From Tatumella sp. JGM118 (lineage in GTDB: Bacteria; Pseudomonadota; Gammaproteobacteria; Enterobacterales; Enterobacteriaceae), in the NCBI RefSeq assembly GCF_018257515.1, contig NZ_JAERJR010000026.1, positions 1-37,778 of the forward strand: 37,778 nucleotides of DNA. Reading direction: 5' to 3'. Numbering within the stretch: the stretch's first letter is position 1; every line of letters starts with the position of its first letter. The notes beneath the pieces are model-generated. The model was not told the origin of the DNA and did no database searches. It saw nothing but the letters and a program-made list of their open reading frames with translations. The position numbers and the translations under genes are program-made. Below are positions 1-8,904 of the stretch, piece by piece.

Positions 1-740
1 GTCTGCCCGTCGACGGTGAACTGCGTCACCGTCAGGGTGTCGCCGTCTTTATCGGTGTCGTTGGTCAGCACATTGCCGCTGACCGGGGTGCTTTCCTGCG
101 CGGTTGCCGTGTCATTACTGGCCACCGGCGGTGTGTTGATGGCACTGAAACTCAGGGTGGCCGAAGAGGAAGTATGCCCGTCGGTAATGGTATAGCTGGC
201 GGACGGTACCGCGCCGGTATAACCGGTCACCGGGGTAAAGGTGTACGCCCCGTCACTGCCGATGGTCAGGGTGCCGACGCCGCTGATCGTGGCGGTTTCA
301 CCGGCTTTCAGTGTCTGCCCGTCGACGGTGAACTGCGTCACCGTCAGGGTGTCGCCGTCTTTATCGGTGTCGTTGGTCAGCACATTGCCGCTGACCGGGG
401 TGTTTTCCTGCGCGGTTGCCGTGTCATCATTGGCCACCGGCGGCGTGTTGATGGCACTGAAACTCAGGGTGGCCGAAGAGGAAGTATGCCCGTCGGTAAT
501 GGTATAGCTGGCGGACGGTACCGCGCCGGTATAACCGCTCACCGGGGTAAAGGTATACGCCCCGTCACTGCCGATGGTCAGGGTGCCGACACCGCTGATC
601 GTAGCGGTTTCACCGGCTTTCAGTGTCTGCCCGTCGACCGTGAACTGCGTTACCTTCACCGGATCACTCTCTTTATCCGTGTCATTACTCAGCACATTAC
701 CGCTCACCGGGGTGTTCTCTTTTGCGACAGCCATATCATC
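1..740 (-). repeat. Tandem 312-bp adhesin repeats (two near-identical copies plus a diverged third)
   Basis: The same sequence begins at 1, 313 and 625, so the unit is 312 bp (104 codons). Copies 1-312 and 313-624 differ by only about ten scattered substitutions by eye, mostly at third positions. The third copy resembles the others to about position 740 but is more diverged, then changes into a different domain. Near identity of adjacent copies indicates recent duplication or gene conversion. The window starts inside the array, so the copy number is unknown. Confidence 0.95.
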
Positions 741-1463
741 AACGGCACCGACATTTACGGTAACCGGAATATTGACAGGGACGGTCGCACCATTAGCATC
801 CCGGACTAAAACGGTAAAAGAGTCCTGCCCCGAGAAACCTGAAGCCGGTGTAAAGGTGTAGCTGCCATCGTTATGCAGTTCAACCGTGCCGTGAGAAGGC
901 TTAATGTCCAGCGTATATCTAATCGCATCAGTGTCGGGATCCTGAACCGTAATTTTCCCTCCAACAGCGGTGCCTTTATTCGTTGATAGCGGTTGTGCAG
1001 TGGCAGTCAGGGGCGCTGAGGAATGCCCGCTCTCTGCCCCTCCGTGATCACTGTGTCCATGACCCCCTGCAAGCAATGCAGCAAGGCCCAGCAAACCTGC
1101 CCCGGCAAGACCAGCAAAAATAGGTAAGCCATCATGCCATTCAATTTCGGTGAAGGTAAAAGATGTCCAGGGCGAAGTGTATTGCCCCCACCAATAAACC
1201 CCTGCACCATCCTCAAGAATTAATTCATTACGGTGTGAATCATTCTCATGGATAAAAAAGTTTTTAATGACAATACGATGCCCGTCGTTAATTACAATTG
1301 TTAAATCATTTCCATGCCGTTCAAATGATCTAACAGTTGCAGGATCAATATGCAGTTTAACGACTGACGACCCTGACAGGACCAGATTATCAATGTTAAC
1401 ACTTTTTGATAATCCATCACTTTTGTTGATCACAACAGCTGTTGAAAGAGATAAGTTTTTCAT
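1..1463 (-). CDS. Giant Bap/LapF-type repetitive surface adhesin, N-terminal part (3' end beyond window)
   Basis: The reading frame opens at ATG 1463-1461 and stays open to base 1, giving about 487 residues with no stop, so the gene is cut by the window edge. Residues 1 to about 110 form a beta-rich head without a classical Sec signal, typical of the prefix domain of Bap/BapA/LapF adhesins. A Gly/Ala/Leu-rich hydrophobic stretch and a His/Gly-rich linker (GGHGHSDHGG) follow at about 112-145. Next comes one cadherin/VCBS-like domain, then 104-residue Ig-like repeats containing NDTDKDGDT-type acidic loops expected to bind Ca2+. The family is exported by type I secretion and acts in adhesion and biofilm; the divergent TolC-like gene at 1986 fits that. 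Secretion by that channel and the C-terminal RTX signal are inferred, since the end is not in the window. The head is AT-rich and the repeats are GC-rich. Confidence 0.85.
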   Translation of the reverse strand, partial: MKNLSLSTAVVINKSDGLSKSVNIDNLVLSGSSVVKLHIDPATVRSFERHGNDLTIVINDGHRIVIKNFFIHENDSHRNELILEDGAGVYWWGQYTSPWTSFTFTEIEWHDGLPIFAGLAGAGLLGLAALLAGGHGHSDHGGAESGHSSAPLTATAQPLSTNKGTAVGGKITVQDPDTDAIRYTLDIKPSHGTVELHNDGSYTFTPASGFSGQDSFTVLVRDANGATVPVNIPVTVNVGAVDDMAVAKENTPVSGNVLSNDTDKESDPVKVTQFTVDGQTLKAGETATISGVGTLTIGSDGAYTFTPVSGYTGAVPSASYTITDGHTSSSATLSFSAINTPPVANDDTATAQENTPVSGNVLTNDTDKDGDTLTVTQFTVDGQTLKAGETATISGVGTLTIGSDGAYTFTPVTGYTGAVPSASYTITDGHTSSSATLSFSAINTPPVASNDTATAQESTPVSGNVLTNDTDKDGDTLTVTQFTVDGQ

Positions 1464-1985
1464 ATTTATATAATTTTTTCACTGTTCAGGAAGGTAATGT
1501 CACCCAGGATAATACTATTGAGTGATTATTAAGATAAATTACAGATAGAGTAGGCAAAGTCAGAGTAATATACAACACGGGTAACATAAAATAGCAGGGC
1601 ATCCTGATAGTTATTACCTATTGTTATTGATTTATTTTATAGGTATCACGCAGGTAATTTATAACTAACCGGGGTTTAATTAACAAAAATAAAACAATAA
1701 AAAAACAACAAGAAAACATAAGTAAAAAAGGAAAAACAATCATCATCAGAACGAATACACTGGCCTTCAGTTAAAAGTGCATGTATTTTTTTTAAGTAAG
1801 AAGGCGATATGCTGAACCCGGTAAAGGTTCAGGTACTGGCTTGAAAATACAACATAGAGTGGTGATTTCTTTCGTACGCCATACTGTGTGCGTTATCAAT
1901 GCGAAAATGTAACATGTCGTTAGAATTTATAATTGCATAGATAATTTAAACAAAGTTGTGCTTAAGTAATAATAGGTATAAATCA
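1464..1985. promoter_or_regulatory. AT-rich divergent promoter region between adhesin and TolC-like gene
   Basis: These 522 bp separate two divergent starts and must hold both promoters. The DNA is clearly more AT-rich than the rest of the window, with long A and T runs around 1680-1800. It contains a small inverted repeat (CTGAACC 1812-1818 with GGTTCAG 1826-1832). That repeat lies inside a possible 11-codon frame, ATG 1809 to TGA 1844, preceded by AAGG. No single promoter stands out. Control by a nucleoid protein such as H-NS is an inference from composition only. Confidence 0.5.
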
Positions 1986-3416
1986 ATGAAATCAAGTAAG
2001 CACCTAATTTTAAGAGTATTATCTCCTCTTTTCCTGATGACAACAGTAACGATATTTAAGGCGCAGGCAGATACTGCAGCCACGGCCGGAGATATAAATA
2101 CACAAGCCCTTGAAGACCAACAATCATTACCCGACCTCAGTGATACCATTACAAACACACCACCGCCTCCGGCATCCGGTATCCCGGATATGAATTATGC
2201 CGTTCAGCAAGCGGAACAATGGCACCCGGCTATCGGCCAGGCTGTGGGTAAATTGTTCCAGCAAGCGGCTAAAGTGGATCAGGCAAAAGCCAAATACTAT
2301 CCTCAGGTCAGCGCGGGTATGAATAATGGCTACTCAAACAGTTACGTCAACGCAGGCTATTCTCCTTCGCTGGTACTGTCCGTTTCTCAGATGCTTTATG
2401 ATTTTGGAAAGGTATCGAGTTCAGTCAGGGCCGCGAATGCTGGGTTAGCTCAGCAGCAAGCCAATGTGATGGTAAGTATCGACCAGGTGGCTCATGATAC
2501 TGCCAGTGCAGTTGTTCAGGTTCAGGGTTATCAAAAGCTGGTCACTATTGCACAACAGCAACTCTCCGCGTTACAACATATCGGCACCCTGATTCAGCAA
2601 CGCAATACTGCCGGGGCAAGTTCGTTATCTGATGTTGTACAAACCAATACCCGTATTGAAGGGGCCAGAGCCACCCTGATGCAATACCAGTCAGCCCTGC
2701 AGCGCTGGCGGGCAACACTCGCAACGGATATGGGAACCGGTCCTGTGAGCCAGGTTGCGGATACCCTCCCTTCTGCACTGACCGACGCCTGTAATGTCCG
2801 GCAAATTGATTACCGGGAAATCCCTTCGGTTCTGGCCGCTTTCGCGCAAAGAAATCAGGCTCAGGCTGACCTGGATAATGCTAATGCTCAGATGAGACCG
2901 ACACTGTCTCTGGAACCTCAGGTGACACATTATCTGAATAATAACTACTCAGACAGCCGGGACCTGAATAAGACCCAATATTCAGCCTGGGTTAAACTTG
3001 AAATGCCGTTGTATCAGGGAGGCGGCCTTACTGCCAGCCGTGATGCGGCAATACAAACACTTGAGTCCGCGCGTGCAGCCATTCGCCTCGCACAGCTGGA
3101 AGCAGACCAGAAGCTAACAGAATCTCAGGAGCAGGCCCTGAACCTTTACCAGACATTAAGTGTTCAGGAAAGGCAGGAAACGTTAGGTGAAAAAACCCGC
3201 GACCTGTACGAGCAACAATATTTACAGCTAGGGACTCGTCCGCTTCTTGATTTGCTGAACGTAGAGCAGGAGATTTATCAGTCCAGGTTTACCCGGGAAC
3301 AAACGCTGGCACAGCTGCACTCATTGCAACTGGACTGTCTCTACAGCACCGGAAAAATGCGTAATGCATTTGCACTGAACAATCGGAAAATACAAGGTGT
3401 TGTCATCCGGCCGTAA
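1986..3416 (+). CDS. TolC-family outer-membrane channel of a type I secretion system
   Basis: The 476-residue product begins with a signal peptide (MKSSKHLILR..., cleavage near the KAQA at about 28). Two long helical repeats typical of the outer-membrane efflux protein family follow, with the diagnostic MLYDFGKV motif and a second-half SAWVKLEMPLYQGG motif. TolC-family trimers span the outer membrane and periplasm and connect to an inner-membrane ABC transporter plus adaptor. I chose ATG 1986 because the in-frame upstream TTG at 1956 would put ten polar residues ahead of the signal peptide; AGG at 1974-1976 is a weak ribosome site. Divergence from the adhesin suggests a dedicated exporter channel. 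No ABC or adaptor gene is in the window; if they exist nearby they would lie beyond the adhesin. Confidence 0.88.
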   Translation: MKSSKHLILRVLSPLFLMTTVTIFKAQADTAATAGDINTQALEDQQSLPDLSDTITNTPPPPASGIPDMNYAVQQAEQWHPAIGQAVGKLFQQAAKVDQAKAKYYPQVSAGMNNGYSNSYVNAGYSPSLVLSVSQMLYDFGKVSSSVRAANAGLAQQQANVMVSIDQVAHDTASAVVQVQGYQKLVTIAQQQLSALQHIGTLIQQRNTAGASSLSDVVQTNTRIEGARATLMQYQSALQRWRATLATDMGTGPVSQVADTLPSALTDACNVRQIDYREIPSVLAAFAQRNQAQADLDNANAQMRPTLSLEPQVTHYLNNNYSDSRDLNKTQYSAWVKLEMPLYQGGGLTASRDAAIQTLESARAAIRLAQLEADQKLTESQEQALNLYQTLSVQERQETLGEKTRDLYEQQYLQLGTRPLLDLLNVEQEIYQSRFTREQTLAQLHSLQLDCLYSTGKMRNAFALNNRKIQGVVIRP

Positions 3417-3438
3417 TTACCCGTCATTCTGCTCTTAA

Positions 3439-3461
3439 GGACTTCCGCTGCGGGGAAGTCC
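3439..3461 (+). terminator. Hairpin after the TolC-like gene
   Basis: GGACTTCC at 3439-3446 pairs perfectly with GGAAGTCC at 3454-3461 across a 7-base loop, 22 bp past the stop. Only a short T stretch follows (ATTTC), so it is a weak intrinsic terminator candidate. Confidence 0.45.
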
Positions 3462-3538
3462 GGGTCGCATTTCAACCTGAACGCTATACTTTGTCAAAAG
3501 AGATGAGTGCTCACCCCATCAATCCGTTGGAGGTTTTC

Positions 3539-4285
3539 ATGACGACCCTTATCCGCCAGCTCAACTTTGCCGGGCAAGACACCCCTTTACGGGCAGGCAG
3601 GCACTCCGGGAATAGCCTTGTTTCGACAGTACTGATGGCTAGCCCTGAACAGCACAGCGAACCGCTGCCCATTATCCTGGTCGTGTATGACCATCTGGTC
3701 AATGAAGAGATGCTGCATGCAATATGTCGTCAGCTGGCGGAGGCCGGCTATCTGGCATTTGCTCCGGCGCTGTTCGCCGGCCAGCAGACAGAAACACCAG
3801 ACGCCGGTACTCTGACAGATAACCAGATTTTTTCTGCTCTGGACTTTGTGGCTAACCAGGCCGTCGGCCATGGCGGGGATTTACGCCGGCTGGGCCTGAC
3901 CGGTTTCGGGCAGGGAGGGCGCATCGGCTGGCTGTATGCGGCCCATAATCCGCAACTTCGGGCAGCCGTCGTCTGGAATGCACCACTGCGCCCGGCAATC
4001 AGTCTTCAGCAGCCGCTGACACCGCTGGATGCAGCCGGAAAGCTGACGGCGCCGGTACTGGGACTCTATGGCGCACAGGATACCGCTATCACTCACGAAG
4101 AAATTGCACTAATGCGCCAGGCGCTGAAGGCTGCCGGTCAGCCGGGAGAGCTGATTATCTGCCCGGAGACCGCCAGCGCATGGCCGGTTCCGGCAGCCGG
4201 CCAGTCCAACGGGCTACAGCACCAGATGCTGGCCTGGTTTCAACGCTATCTGTCGCCAGCGGACCCGGCCCCCCGGGGGCCGTGA
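3539..4285 (+). CDS. ysgA: Dienelactone hydrolase family protein (YsgA-like) lacking catalytic Cys and His
   Basis: This 248-residue alpha/beta-hydrolase aligns with E. coli YsgA from recall: the GG(R)I-WLYAAHNPQL helix, the GLYG-QD strand and the C-terminal LAWFQRY are all recognisable. The start at 3539 is fixed by GGAGG at 3529-3533, five bases upstream; a longer in-frame start at 3491 has no such site. Dienelactone hydrolases use a Cys-Asp-His triad. Here the nucleophile motif reads GFGQGG instead of GFCWGG, so residue 124 is Gly. The Asp is kept at 181, and the His position reads ETASAW, so about residue 213 is Ser. Two of three catalytic residues are therefore missing although the frame is intact and has a good ribosome site. 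It lies next to the metE region as in E. coli, but udp is absent. It may be a pseudoenzyme or binding protein. Confidence 0.82.
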   Translation: MTTLIRQLNFAGQDTPLRAGRHSGNSLVSTVLMASPEQHSEPLPIILVVYDHLVNEEMLHAICRQLAEAGYLAFAPALFAGQQTETPDAGTLTDNQIFSALDFVANQAVGHGGDLRRLGLTGFGQGGRIGWLYAAHNPQLRAAVVWNAPLRPAISLQQPLTPLDAAGKLTAPVLGLYGAQDTAITHEEIALMRQALKAAGQPGELIICPETASAWPVPAAGQSNGLQHQMLAWFQRYLSPADPAPRGP

Positions 4286-4394
4286 TCCCGCGACGCTTAC
4301 CTGATATGCGTCATTGTCTGAAATTCAGACAGACGCTGATACATGCTGCCGGCAGAGAGGATAAACTGAGAAGGTATCGGGCATGGCTCCCTGC

Positions 4395-4422
4395 CCCTGT
4401 GAAAAACACAGGGTTTCTTTTT
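4395..4422 (+). terminator. Intrinsic terminator between ysgA-like and Sel1 lipoprotein genes
   Basis: CCCTGTG (4395-4401), loop AAAAA, CACAGGG (4407-4413) is followed directly by TTTCTTTTT. This is a well-formed Rho-independent terminator. It ends only 23 bases before the next start codon, so it terminates the hydrolase transcript or acts as an attenuator for the lipoprotein gene. Confidence 0.8.
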
Positions 4423-4445
4423 ACGGGCACGGACAGGAATGTATT

Positions 4446-4997
4446 ATGAAAAAAACCCTTACGCTCTGCATTGCAGTGATCACGCTTAATCTGACCGGCT
4501 GCAGTACTATGGGGCACTTTTTCGACGGGATCTGGCCCCGGGGGCATGAAAGTTTACAGGACCGTCAGTCTGAAAAAATCCTACAGTCACACATTCAGCA
4601 GTGTGATCAGGGCAAAGTGGCGGAAGACTGTATTTCGGCGGGCTCAATCTATGAGTTACGCGGCGGTGATAATTATACCCGTGCGATGGATTTCTATCAG
4701 AAAGCCCTGGCACTGAATGCTCCCGAAGCCCCGCAGGCTATCGGTCATCTGTACGAAAATGGCTATGGCGTGACACAAAGTTATAGCGAAGCTCACCGCT
4801 GGTATGAAAAAGGCGCCCAGGCCGGAGATGGCAATGCCATGCTCTATCTGGCAAATATGTACCGTTTCGGCCGCGGCGTAGACAAGAATAGCCGCAAAGC
4901 ATTGCAGTATGCACGTCAGGGATGTAAAAAAGGCAATATCCTGGCCTGCGCGACACAAAAAGAGCTGCAAAAACCGGCTAGAAAAAAACCGGCCTGA
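4446..4997 (+). CDS. Sel1-like repeat lipoprotein
   Basis: The 183-residue product starts with a lipoprotein signal (MKKTLTLCIAVITL followed by lipobox LTGC, Cys at 19), so it is predicted to be lipidated and envelope-anchored. The body carries Sel1/TPR-like repeats. Two are clear: AIGHLYENGYGV...A-RWYEKGA and AMLYLANMYRFGRGVDKN...A-QYARQG; a more diverged one precedes them at about residues 60-95. A basic tail (KKPARKKPA) ends it. Sel1 repeats mediate protein binding; no specific function can be assigned. ATG 4446 was chosen because it opens the signal peptide and has AGGA about eight bases upstream. An upstream in-frame start at 4383 would run through the terminator. It is the only Sel1 gene in the window and has no operon partner. 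Confidence 0.85.
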   Translation: MKKTLTLCIAVITLNLTGCSTMGHFFDGIWPRGHESLQDRQSEKILQSHIQQCDQGKVAEDCISAGSIYELRGGDNYTRAMDFYQKALALNAPEAPQAIGHLYENGYGVTQSYSEAHRWYEKGAQAGDGNAMLYLANMYRFGRGVDKNSRKALQYARQGCKKGNILACATQKELQKPARKKPA

Positions 4998-5044
4998 GAC
5001 ATGCAGTCACGCCGGAACCCTACACTTTTCAGGAACTGCCGGAA

Positions 5045-5065
5045 GCCTGTCGAAGTCTGACAGGC
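5045..5065 (+). terminator. Hairpin between Sel1 gene and rluF
   Basis: GCCTGTC (5045-5051) and GACAGGC (5059-5065) form a perfect 7-bp stem with a 7-base loop. No T tract follows, so termination is possible but weakly supported. Confidence 0.35.
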
Positions 5066-5145
5066 GATCGATCCATCATTTGTATGCGATCTCCTGTTTT
5101 AAGCACCGGCAGGCTGAGGTATAGTCCGCTTTTTTCGGAGAATTC

Positions 5146-6057
5146 ATGCTGTCCAACTCATCCATTCGCCTGAATAAATATATCAGCGAGAGCGGTATCT
5201 GCTCACGCCGCGATGCCGACCGCTATATTGAACAGGGAAATGTTTTTATTAACGGTAAACGTGCCGCGGTGGGTGCGCAGGTGTACGCCGGAGATGTGGT
5301 CAGGGTGAATGGTCAGTTGATCGAACCCCGTGATGAAGAAGACCTGGTACTGATTGCGCTGAATAAGCCGGTAGGGATCATCAGTACAACGGAAGAAAAC
5401 GAAAAAGACAATATCGTTGATTTCGTCAACCACAGTAAACGCGTCTTCCCGATAGGCCGGCTGGATAAAGATTCCCAGGGCCTGATTTTTCTGACCAACC
5501 ATGGGGATCTGGTGAATAAGATCTTACGGGCCGGTAACGATCACGAAAAAGAGTATGTGGTCACGGTGAATAAACCGGTCACCGATGAATTTATTCGCGG
5601 GATGGCGGCCGGCGTGCCAATGCTGGGTACCGTAACGAAGAAGTGTAAGGTCTCGAGAGAAGCCCCGATGGTGTTTCGCATCACCCTGGTACAGGGGCTG
5701 AACCGCCAGATCCGCAGAATGTGTAAGCATTTCGGTTATGAAGTCACCAAACTCGAACGCACCCGGATTATGAACGTCAGCCTGAAAGGACTGCCGCAGG
5801 GGGAATGGCGTGATTTGACCGATGACGAGCTCATCGACTTATTCCGGCTGCTTGAGAACTCTTCCTCTCTGGCCCCCGCCGAACAGAAAAAAAGCGGGCA
5901 GTCGAAAACCTCCCCTGCCAAAAAACCGGCGACCGCCGCACCAGGCGCCGTCAGACGGCCTGCGGTTGCTCCCCCGGGGGGTGGCGCGAAAACGGCCGGG
6001 AATACCTCGTCCCGTAAACGTTTTACGCAGCCGGGACGTAAAAAGAAAGGTCGCTGA
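5146..6057 (+). CDS. rluF: 23S rRNA pseudouridine(2604) synthase RluF
   Basis: The 303-residue protein is very close to E. coli RluF. An N-terminal S4 RNA-binding domain ([11 protein letters not shown]..., residues 7-60) precedes the RsuA-type synthase domain with [10 protein letters not shown], whose catalytic Asp is 107. It isomerises U2604 (and to a lesser extent U2605) of 23S rRNA. The C-terminal 60 residues form a Lys/Pro/Ala-rich basic tail ending GRKKKGR, as in the family. GGAG at 5136-5139, six bases before ATG 5146, supports the start. A -10-like TATAGT lies at about 5120. It is transcribed alone, between the Sel1 gene and convergent metE. Confidence 0.95.
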   Translation: MLSNSSIRLNKYISESGICSRRDADRYIEQGNVFINGKRAAVGAQVYAGDVVRVNGQLIEPRDEEDLVLIALNKPVGIISTTEENEKDNIVDFVNHSKRVFPIGRLDKDSQGLIFLTNHGDLVNKILRAGNDHEKEYVVTVNKPVTDEFIRGMAAGVPMLGTVTKKCKVSREAPMVFRITLVQGLNRQIRRMCKHFGYEVTKLERTRIMNVSLKGLPQGEWRDLTDDELIDLFRLLENSSSLAPAEQKKSGQSKTSPAKKPATAAPGAVRRPAVAPPGGGAKTAGNTSSRKRFTQPGRKKKGR

Positions 6058-6467
6058 CAGAGTCTCTCTCACCCTCTGAGTTCTCACGGCCTCCTGCTGG
6101 CTTTCATTGCCTGACGGGCACAGCTTCTGTGCCCGAATGTCACTTTACCCTGCTCTGCCTGCTGCGGCAGACCGGGTTGCCGTCCTCACTTCACCGGGCC
6201 CGGTTCGCGGTTAGCCACCGATATTGCAATGCGTTACGCGCCCGGAAGTGGCTACCGTTTGACCGCTCCCTGTCGTTGACCGGTACCCGTGAATTATTCT
6301 GTTATTCAATGCCTGGCAGAAGCCCCATCGATTGGCTCTTAATCCCGTGCCATTGCTGGACGACGTTATCCCCGGCCTGCACCGTGACGATACTCCCGTC
6401 TCCCGGGCCGGAGACGCCCCCCTGGATCCTGTCGCCCGACACGCCCGGGGGGCACCGTTTTACGGAC
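6058..6467. other. Gene-free stretch between rluF and the metE terminator
   Basis: I see no convincing gene here. CGGGCACAG (6115-6123) and CTGTGCCCG (6127-6135) form a perfect 9-bp stem with a 3-base loop, which may end rluF transcripts although a T tract is missing. Further GC-rich inverted pieces lie around 6395-6460 (GTCTCC with GGAGAC; GCCCCCC with GGGGGGC). An open frame of 152 codons starting at 6129 has no coding signature and runs across these hairpins into metE. Confidence 0.6.
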
Positions 6468-6496
6468 AAAAAAAGGGGGCACAGAGTATGTGCCCC
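6468..6496 (-). terminator. metE intrinsic terminator
   Basis: Read on the minus strand, GGGGCACA (6496-6489), a 5-base loop and TGTGCCCC (6483-6476) are followed by G and seven T residues (6474-6468). It sits 33 bp past the metE stop. Confidence 0.9.
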
Positions 6497-6529
6497 AAAA
6501 CGTTCAACACCAGATTATTACTTCATTAC

Positions 6530-8800
6530 TCAGGCAGATTCGCCACGCAGATTTTTCGCTGCTTCAACCATGTTGGCCAGTGCCTGACGCGTTTCAGGCC
6601 AGCCGCGGGTTTTCAGGCCACAATCCGGGTTAACCCACAGACGTTCTACCGGAACACGTTGTGCCGCTTTGCGTAACAGGTTTTCCATGTACGCCACATC
6701 AGGGACGTTCGGTGAGTGAATATCGTAAACACCCGGACCGATTTCATTCGGATACTCGAACTCTTTGAAAGACTCCAGCAGTTCCATATCTGAACGTGAC
6801 GTTTCAATCGTAATAACATCCGCATCCAGGGCTGCAATCGAGTCCATGATGTCGTTGAACTCGCAGTAACACATGTGAGTATGGATCTGGGTATCATCCT
6901 GCGCGACCGCAGCATTCAGACGGAAGGCATCAACCGCCCACTCCAGATACGCCGCCCAGTCAGACTGATGCAGAGGCAGACCTTCACGCAGGGCCGGTTC
7001 ATCAATCTGGATGATACCGATACCGGCTTTTTCCAGATCTTCCACTTCGTCACGTAAGGCTAATGCGATCTGCTTAGCAATCACTTCACGGCTCACATCT
7101 TCACGCGGGAATGACCAGCACAGGATAGTCACAGGACCTGTCAGCATGCCTTTTACTGGCTTGTCGGTCAGCGACTGTGCATATTTAGCCCATTCGACAG
7201 TGATCGCTTCCGGACGGCTGATATCACCGATGATGACCGGCGGTTTCACACAACGTGAACCGTAGCTCTGTACCCAGCCATTCTGGGTAAAGACGAAACC
7301 GTCCAGGTGCTCACCGAAATATTCCACCATGTCGTTACGTTCCGCTTCACCGTGAACCAGAACATCCAGACCCAGACGCTCCTGCTCAACAATCGCCTGT
7401 TTAATATGTTCGGCGATCCCGGTACGGTAATTGTTACCGTCCAGACGACCCTGTTTAAAGTCCAGACGCAGACCACGGATTTCAGTCGTCTGCGGGAATG
7501 AACCGATGGTGGTGGTTGGCCATGCCGGCAGATTGAAACGTTCACGCTGTGCTTTCGCACGGGTTTGATAGTCGTGCTGACGCAGACTGTCTTTCGCAGT
7601 GATCGCCTTCAGACGATTACCCACCGCGCTGTTGTGGACACGTGAAGATTTTTCACGGGCACGGATCGGCGCACTCCAGCTTTCCAGCGATGCCGGGTCG
7701 TTATTATTCAGTGCAGTGCTCAGCAGTGACAGCTCACCACATTTTTGCAGTGCGAATGAGAACCAGCTTTTCACTTCCTCATCCAAACGGGTTTCGGTGC
7801 TCAGGTCAATCGGGCTGTGCAGCAGTGAACAGGATGTACCAATCCACAGATTTTTACGCTGTGACACCAGAGGCTGCAGACGTTCAAACCAGCGGCTCAG
7901 GTCAGCACGCCAGACGTTACGTCCGTTAATCACACCGACAGACAGTAACCACGCTTCCGGTAATTGTGCATTCAGTGCCTGGATATCGTCGCGGCCATGT
8001 ACCAGGTCAACATGCAGACCCTGCACCGCCAGTTCGCGGATCACAGACAGGTTCTGACCGATGCTGTCAAAATAGGTGGTCAGCAGCAGTTTGGTTTGTC
8101 CCTGCAGCGCATCGTAAGCCGGTTTGAAGGCTGCCAGCCATTCTGCAGGCAGTTCCAGTGACAGTGCAGGTTCATCAATCTGTACCCACTCAACGCCACG
8201 TTTTGCAAGCTCTGCCAGCACCTGCTGGTAGACCGGCAGGATATCGTTCAGCAGAGATAAACGGTCAAACTGTTCACCTTTGACTTTACCCAGCCACAGA
8301 TAGGTCACAGGACCCAGCAGTACGGGTTTCACTTTGTGACCCAGTGCCTGCGCTTCATCCACTTCGTCCAGCAGTTGCGTCCATGTCAGTTTGAATGACT
8401 GACCCTGGGTGAATTCCGGCACCATGTAGTGATAGTTGGTGTTAAACCATTTGGTCATTTCTGCAGCGGCTGCAGGTTCGCCGGTCGGTGCACGGCCACG
8501 ACCGATACGGAATAAGGTATCCAGATCCACAGACCCGTCTGCGTTACGGTGACGTGCCGGCACGTTACCCAGCAGCAGGCTGGTCGTCAGTACATGGTCA
8601 TACCATGCAAAGTCACCGACAGGAACAATATCAACACCGGCGTCTTTCTGCTGCTGCCAGTGGCGGGCACGCAGTTCACGGCCGGTTTCCAGTAAGTCCT
8701 GCTGGGTGGATTTACCCGCCCAGTAGCTTTCCTGCGCTTTTTTCAGTTCGCGCTGCAGTCCGACGCGTGGAAATCCGAGAGTGTGGTTCTGAATCGTCAT
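6530..8800 (-). CDS. metE: Cobalamin-independent methionine synthase MetE
   Basis: This 756-residue protein matches E. coli MetE almost end to end (start [15 protein letters not shown]). It transfers the methyl group of 5-methyltetrahydropteroyl-triglutamate to homocysteine, the last step of methionine synthesis, in the cytoplasm. Zinc ligands are visible in [11 protein letters not shown] and [10 protein letters not shown] near the C-terminus. ATG 8800 is preferred over an in-frame TTG at 8809: AGGA lies about ten bases upstream of the ATG but directly abuts the TTG, and family members begin MTI. It is transcribed divergently from its activator metR, with operator sites between them, and ends at a strong terminator. 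Confidence 0.97.
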   Translation of the reverse strand: MTIQNHTLGFPRVGLQRELKKAQESYWAGKSTQQDLLETGRELRARHWQQQKDAGVDIVPVGDFAWYDHVLTTSLLLGNVPARHRNADGSVDLDTLFRIGRGRAPTGEPAAAAEMTKWFNTNYHYMVPEFTQGQSFKLTWTQLLDEVDEAQALGHKVKPVLLGPVTYLWLGKVKGEQFDRLSLLNDILPVYQQVLAELAKRGVEWVQIDEPALSLELPAEWLAAFKPAYDALQGQTKLLLTTYFDSIGQNLSVIRELAVQGLHVDLVHGRDDIQALNAQLPEAWLLSVGVINGRNVWRADLSRWFERLQPLVSQRKNLWIGTSCSLLHSPIDLSTETRLDEEVKSWFSFALQKCGELSLLSTALNNNDPASLESWSAPIRAREKSSRVHNSAVGNRLKAITAKDSLRQHDYQTRAKAQRERFNLPAWPTTTIGSFPQTTEIRGLRLDFKQGRLDGNNYRTGIAEHIKQAIVEQERLGLDVLVHGEAERNDMVEYFGEHLDGFVFTQNGWVQSYGSRCVKPPVIIGDISRPEAITVEWAKYAQSLTDKPVKGMLTGPVTILCWSFPREDVSREVIAKQIALALRDEVEDLEKAGIGIIQIDEPALREGLPLHQSDWAAYLEWAVDAFRLNAAVAQDDTQIHTHMCYCEFNDIMDSIAALDADVITIETSRSDMELLESFKEFEYPNEIGPGVYDIHSPNVPDVAYMENLLRKAAQRVPVERLWVNPDCGLKTRGWPETRQALANMVEAAKNLRGESA

Positions 8801-8904
8801 GGCATTCAATTCCTGTCAGTTAAAGGCTTTTAGGGACATCTGTCTCAATCCTAGCGTTTCCGGCAAGGCAGAAAGTGTTGCCTGCCAGTACATTCGGAGC
8901 TCTG

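Noticed and set aside
174-861. Plus-strand open frames (up to 211 codons) across the adhesin repeats
   Set aside because: They repeat with the 312-bp unit because 312 is a multiple of three, lie antisense to the adhesin frame, and have no domain or ribosome-site support.
6129-6676. Open frames of 152 and 114 codons between rluF and metE
   Set aside because: They cross terminator hairpins and run antisense into the metE 3' end; composition and protein sequence look non-coding.
7599-8057. 152-codon plus-strand frame
   Set aside because: It is antisense to well-conserved metE codons and has no independent support.
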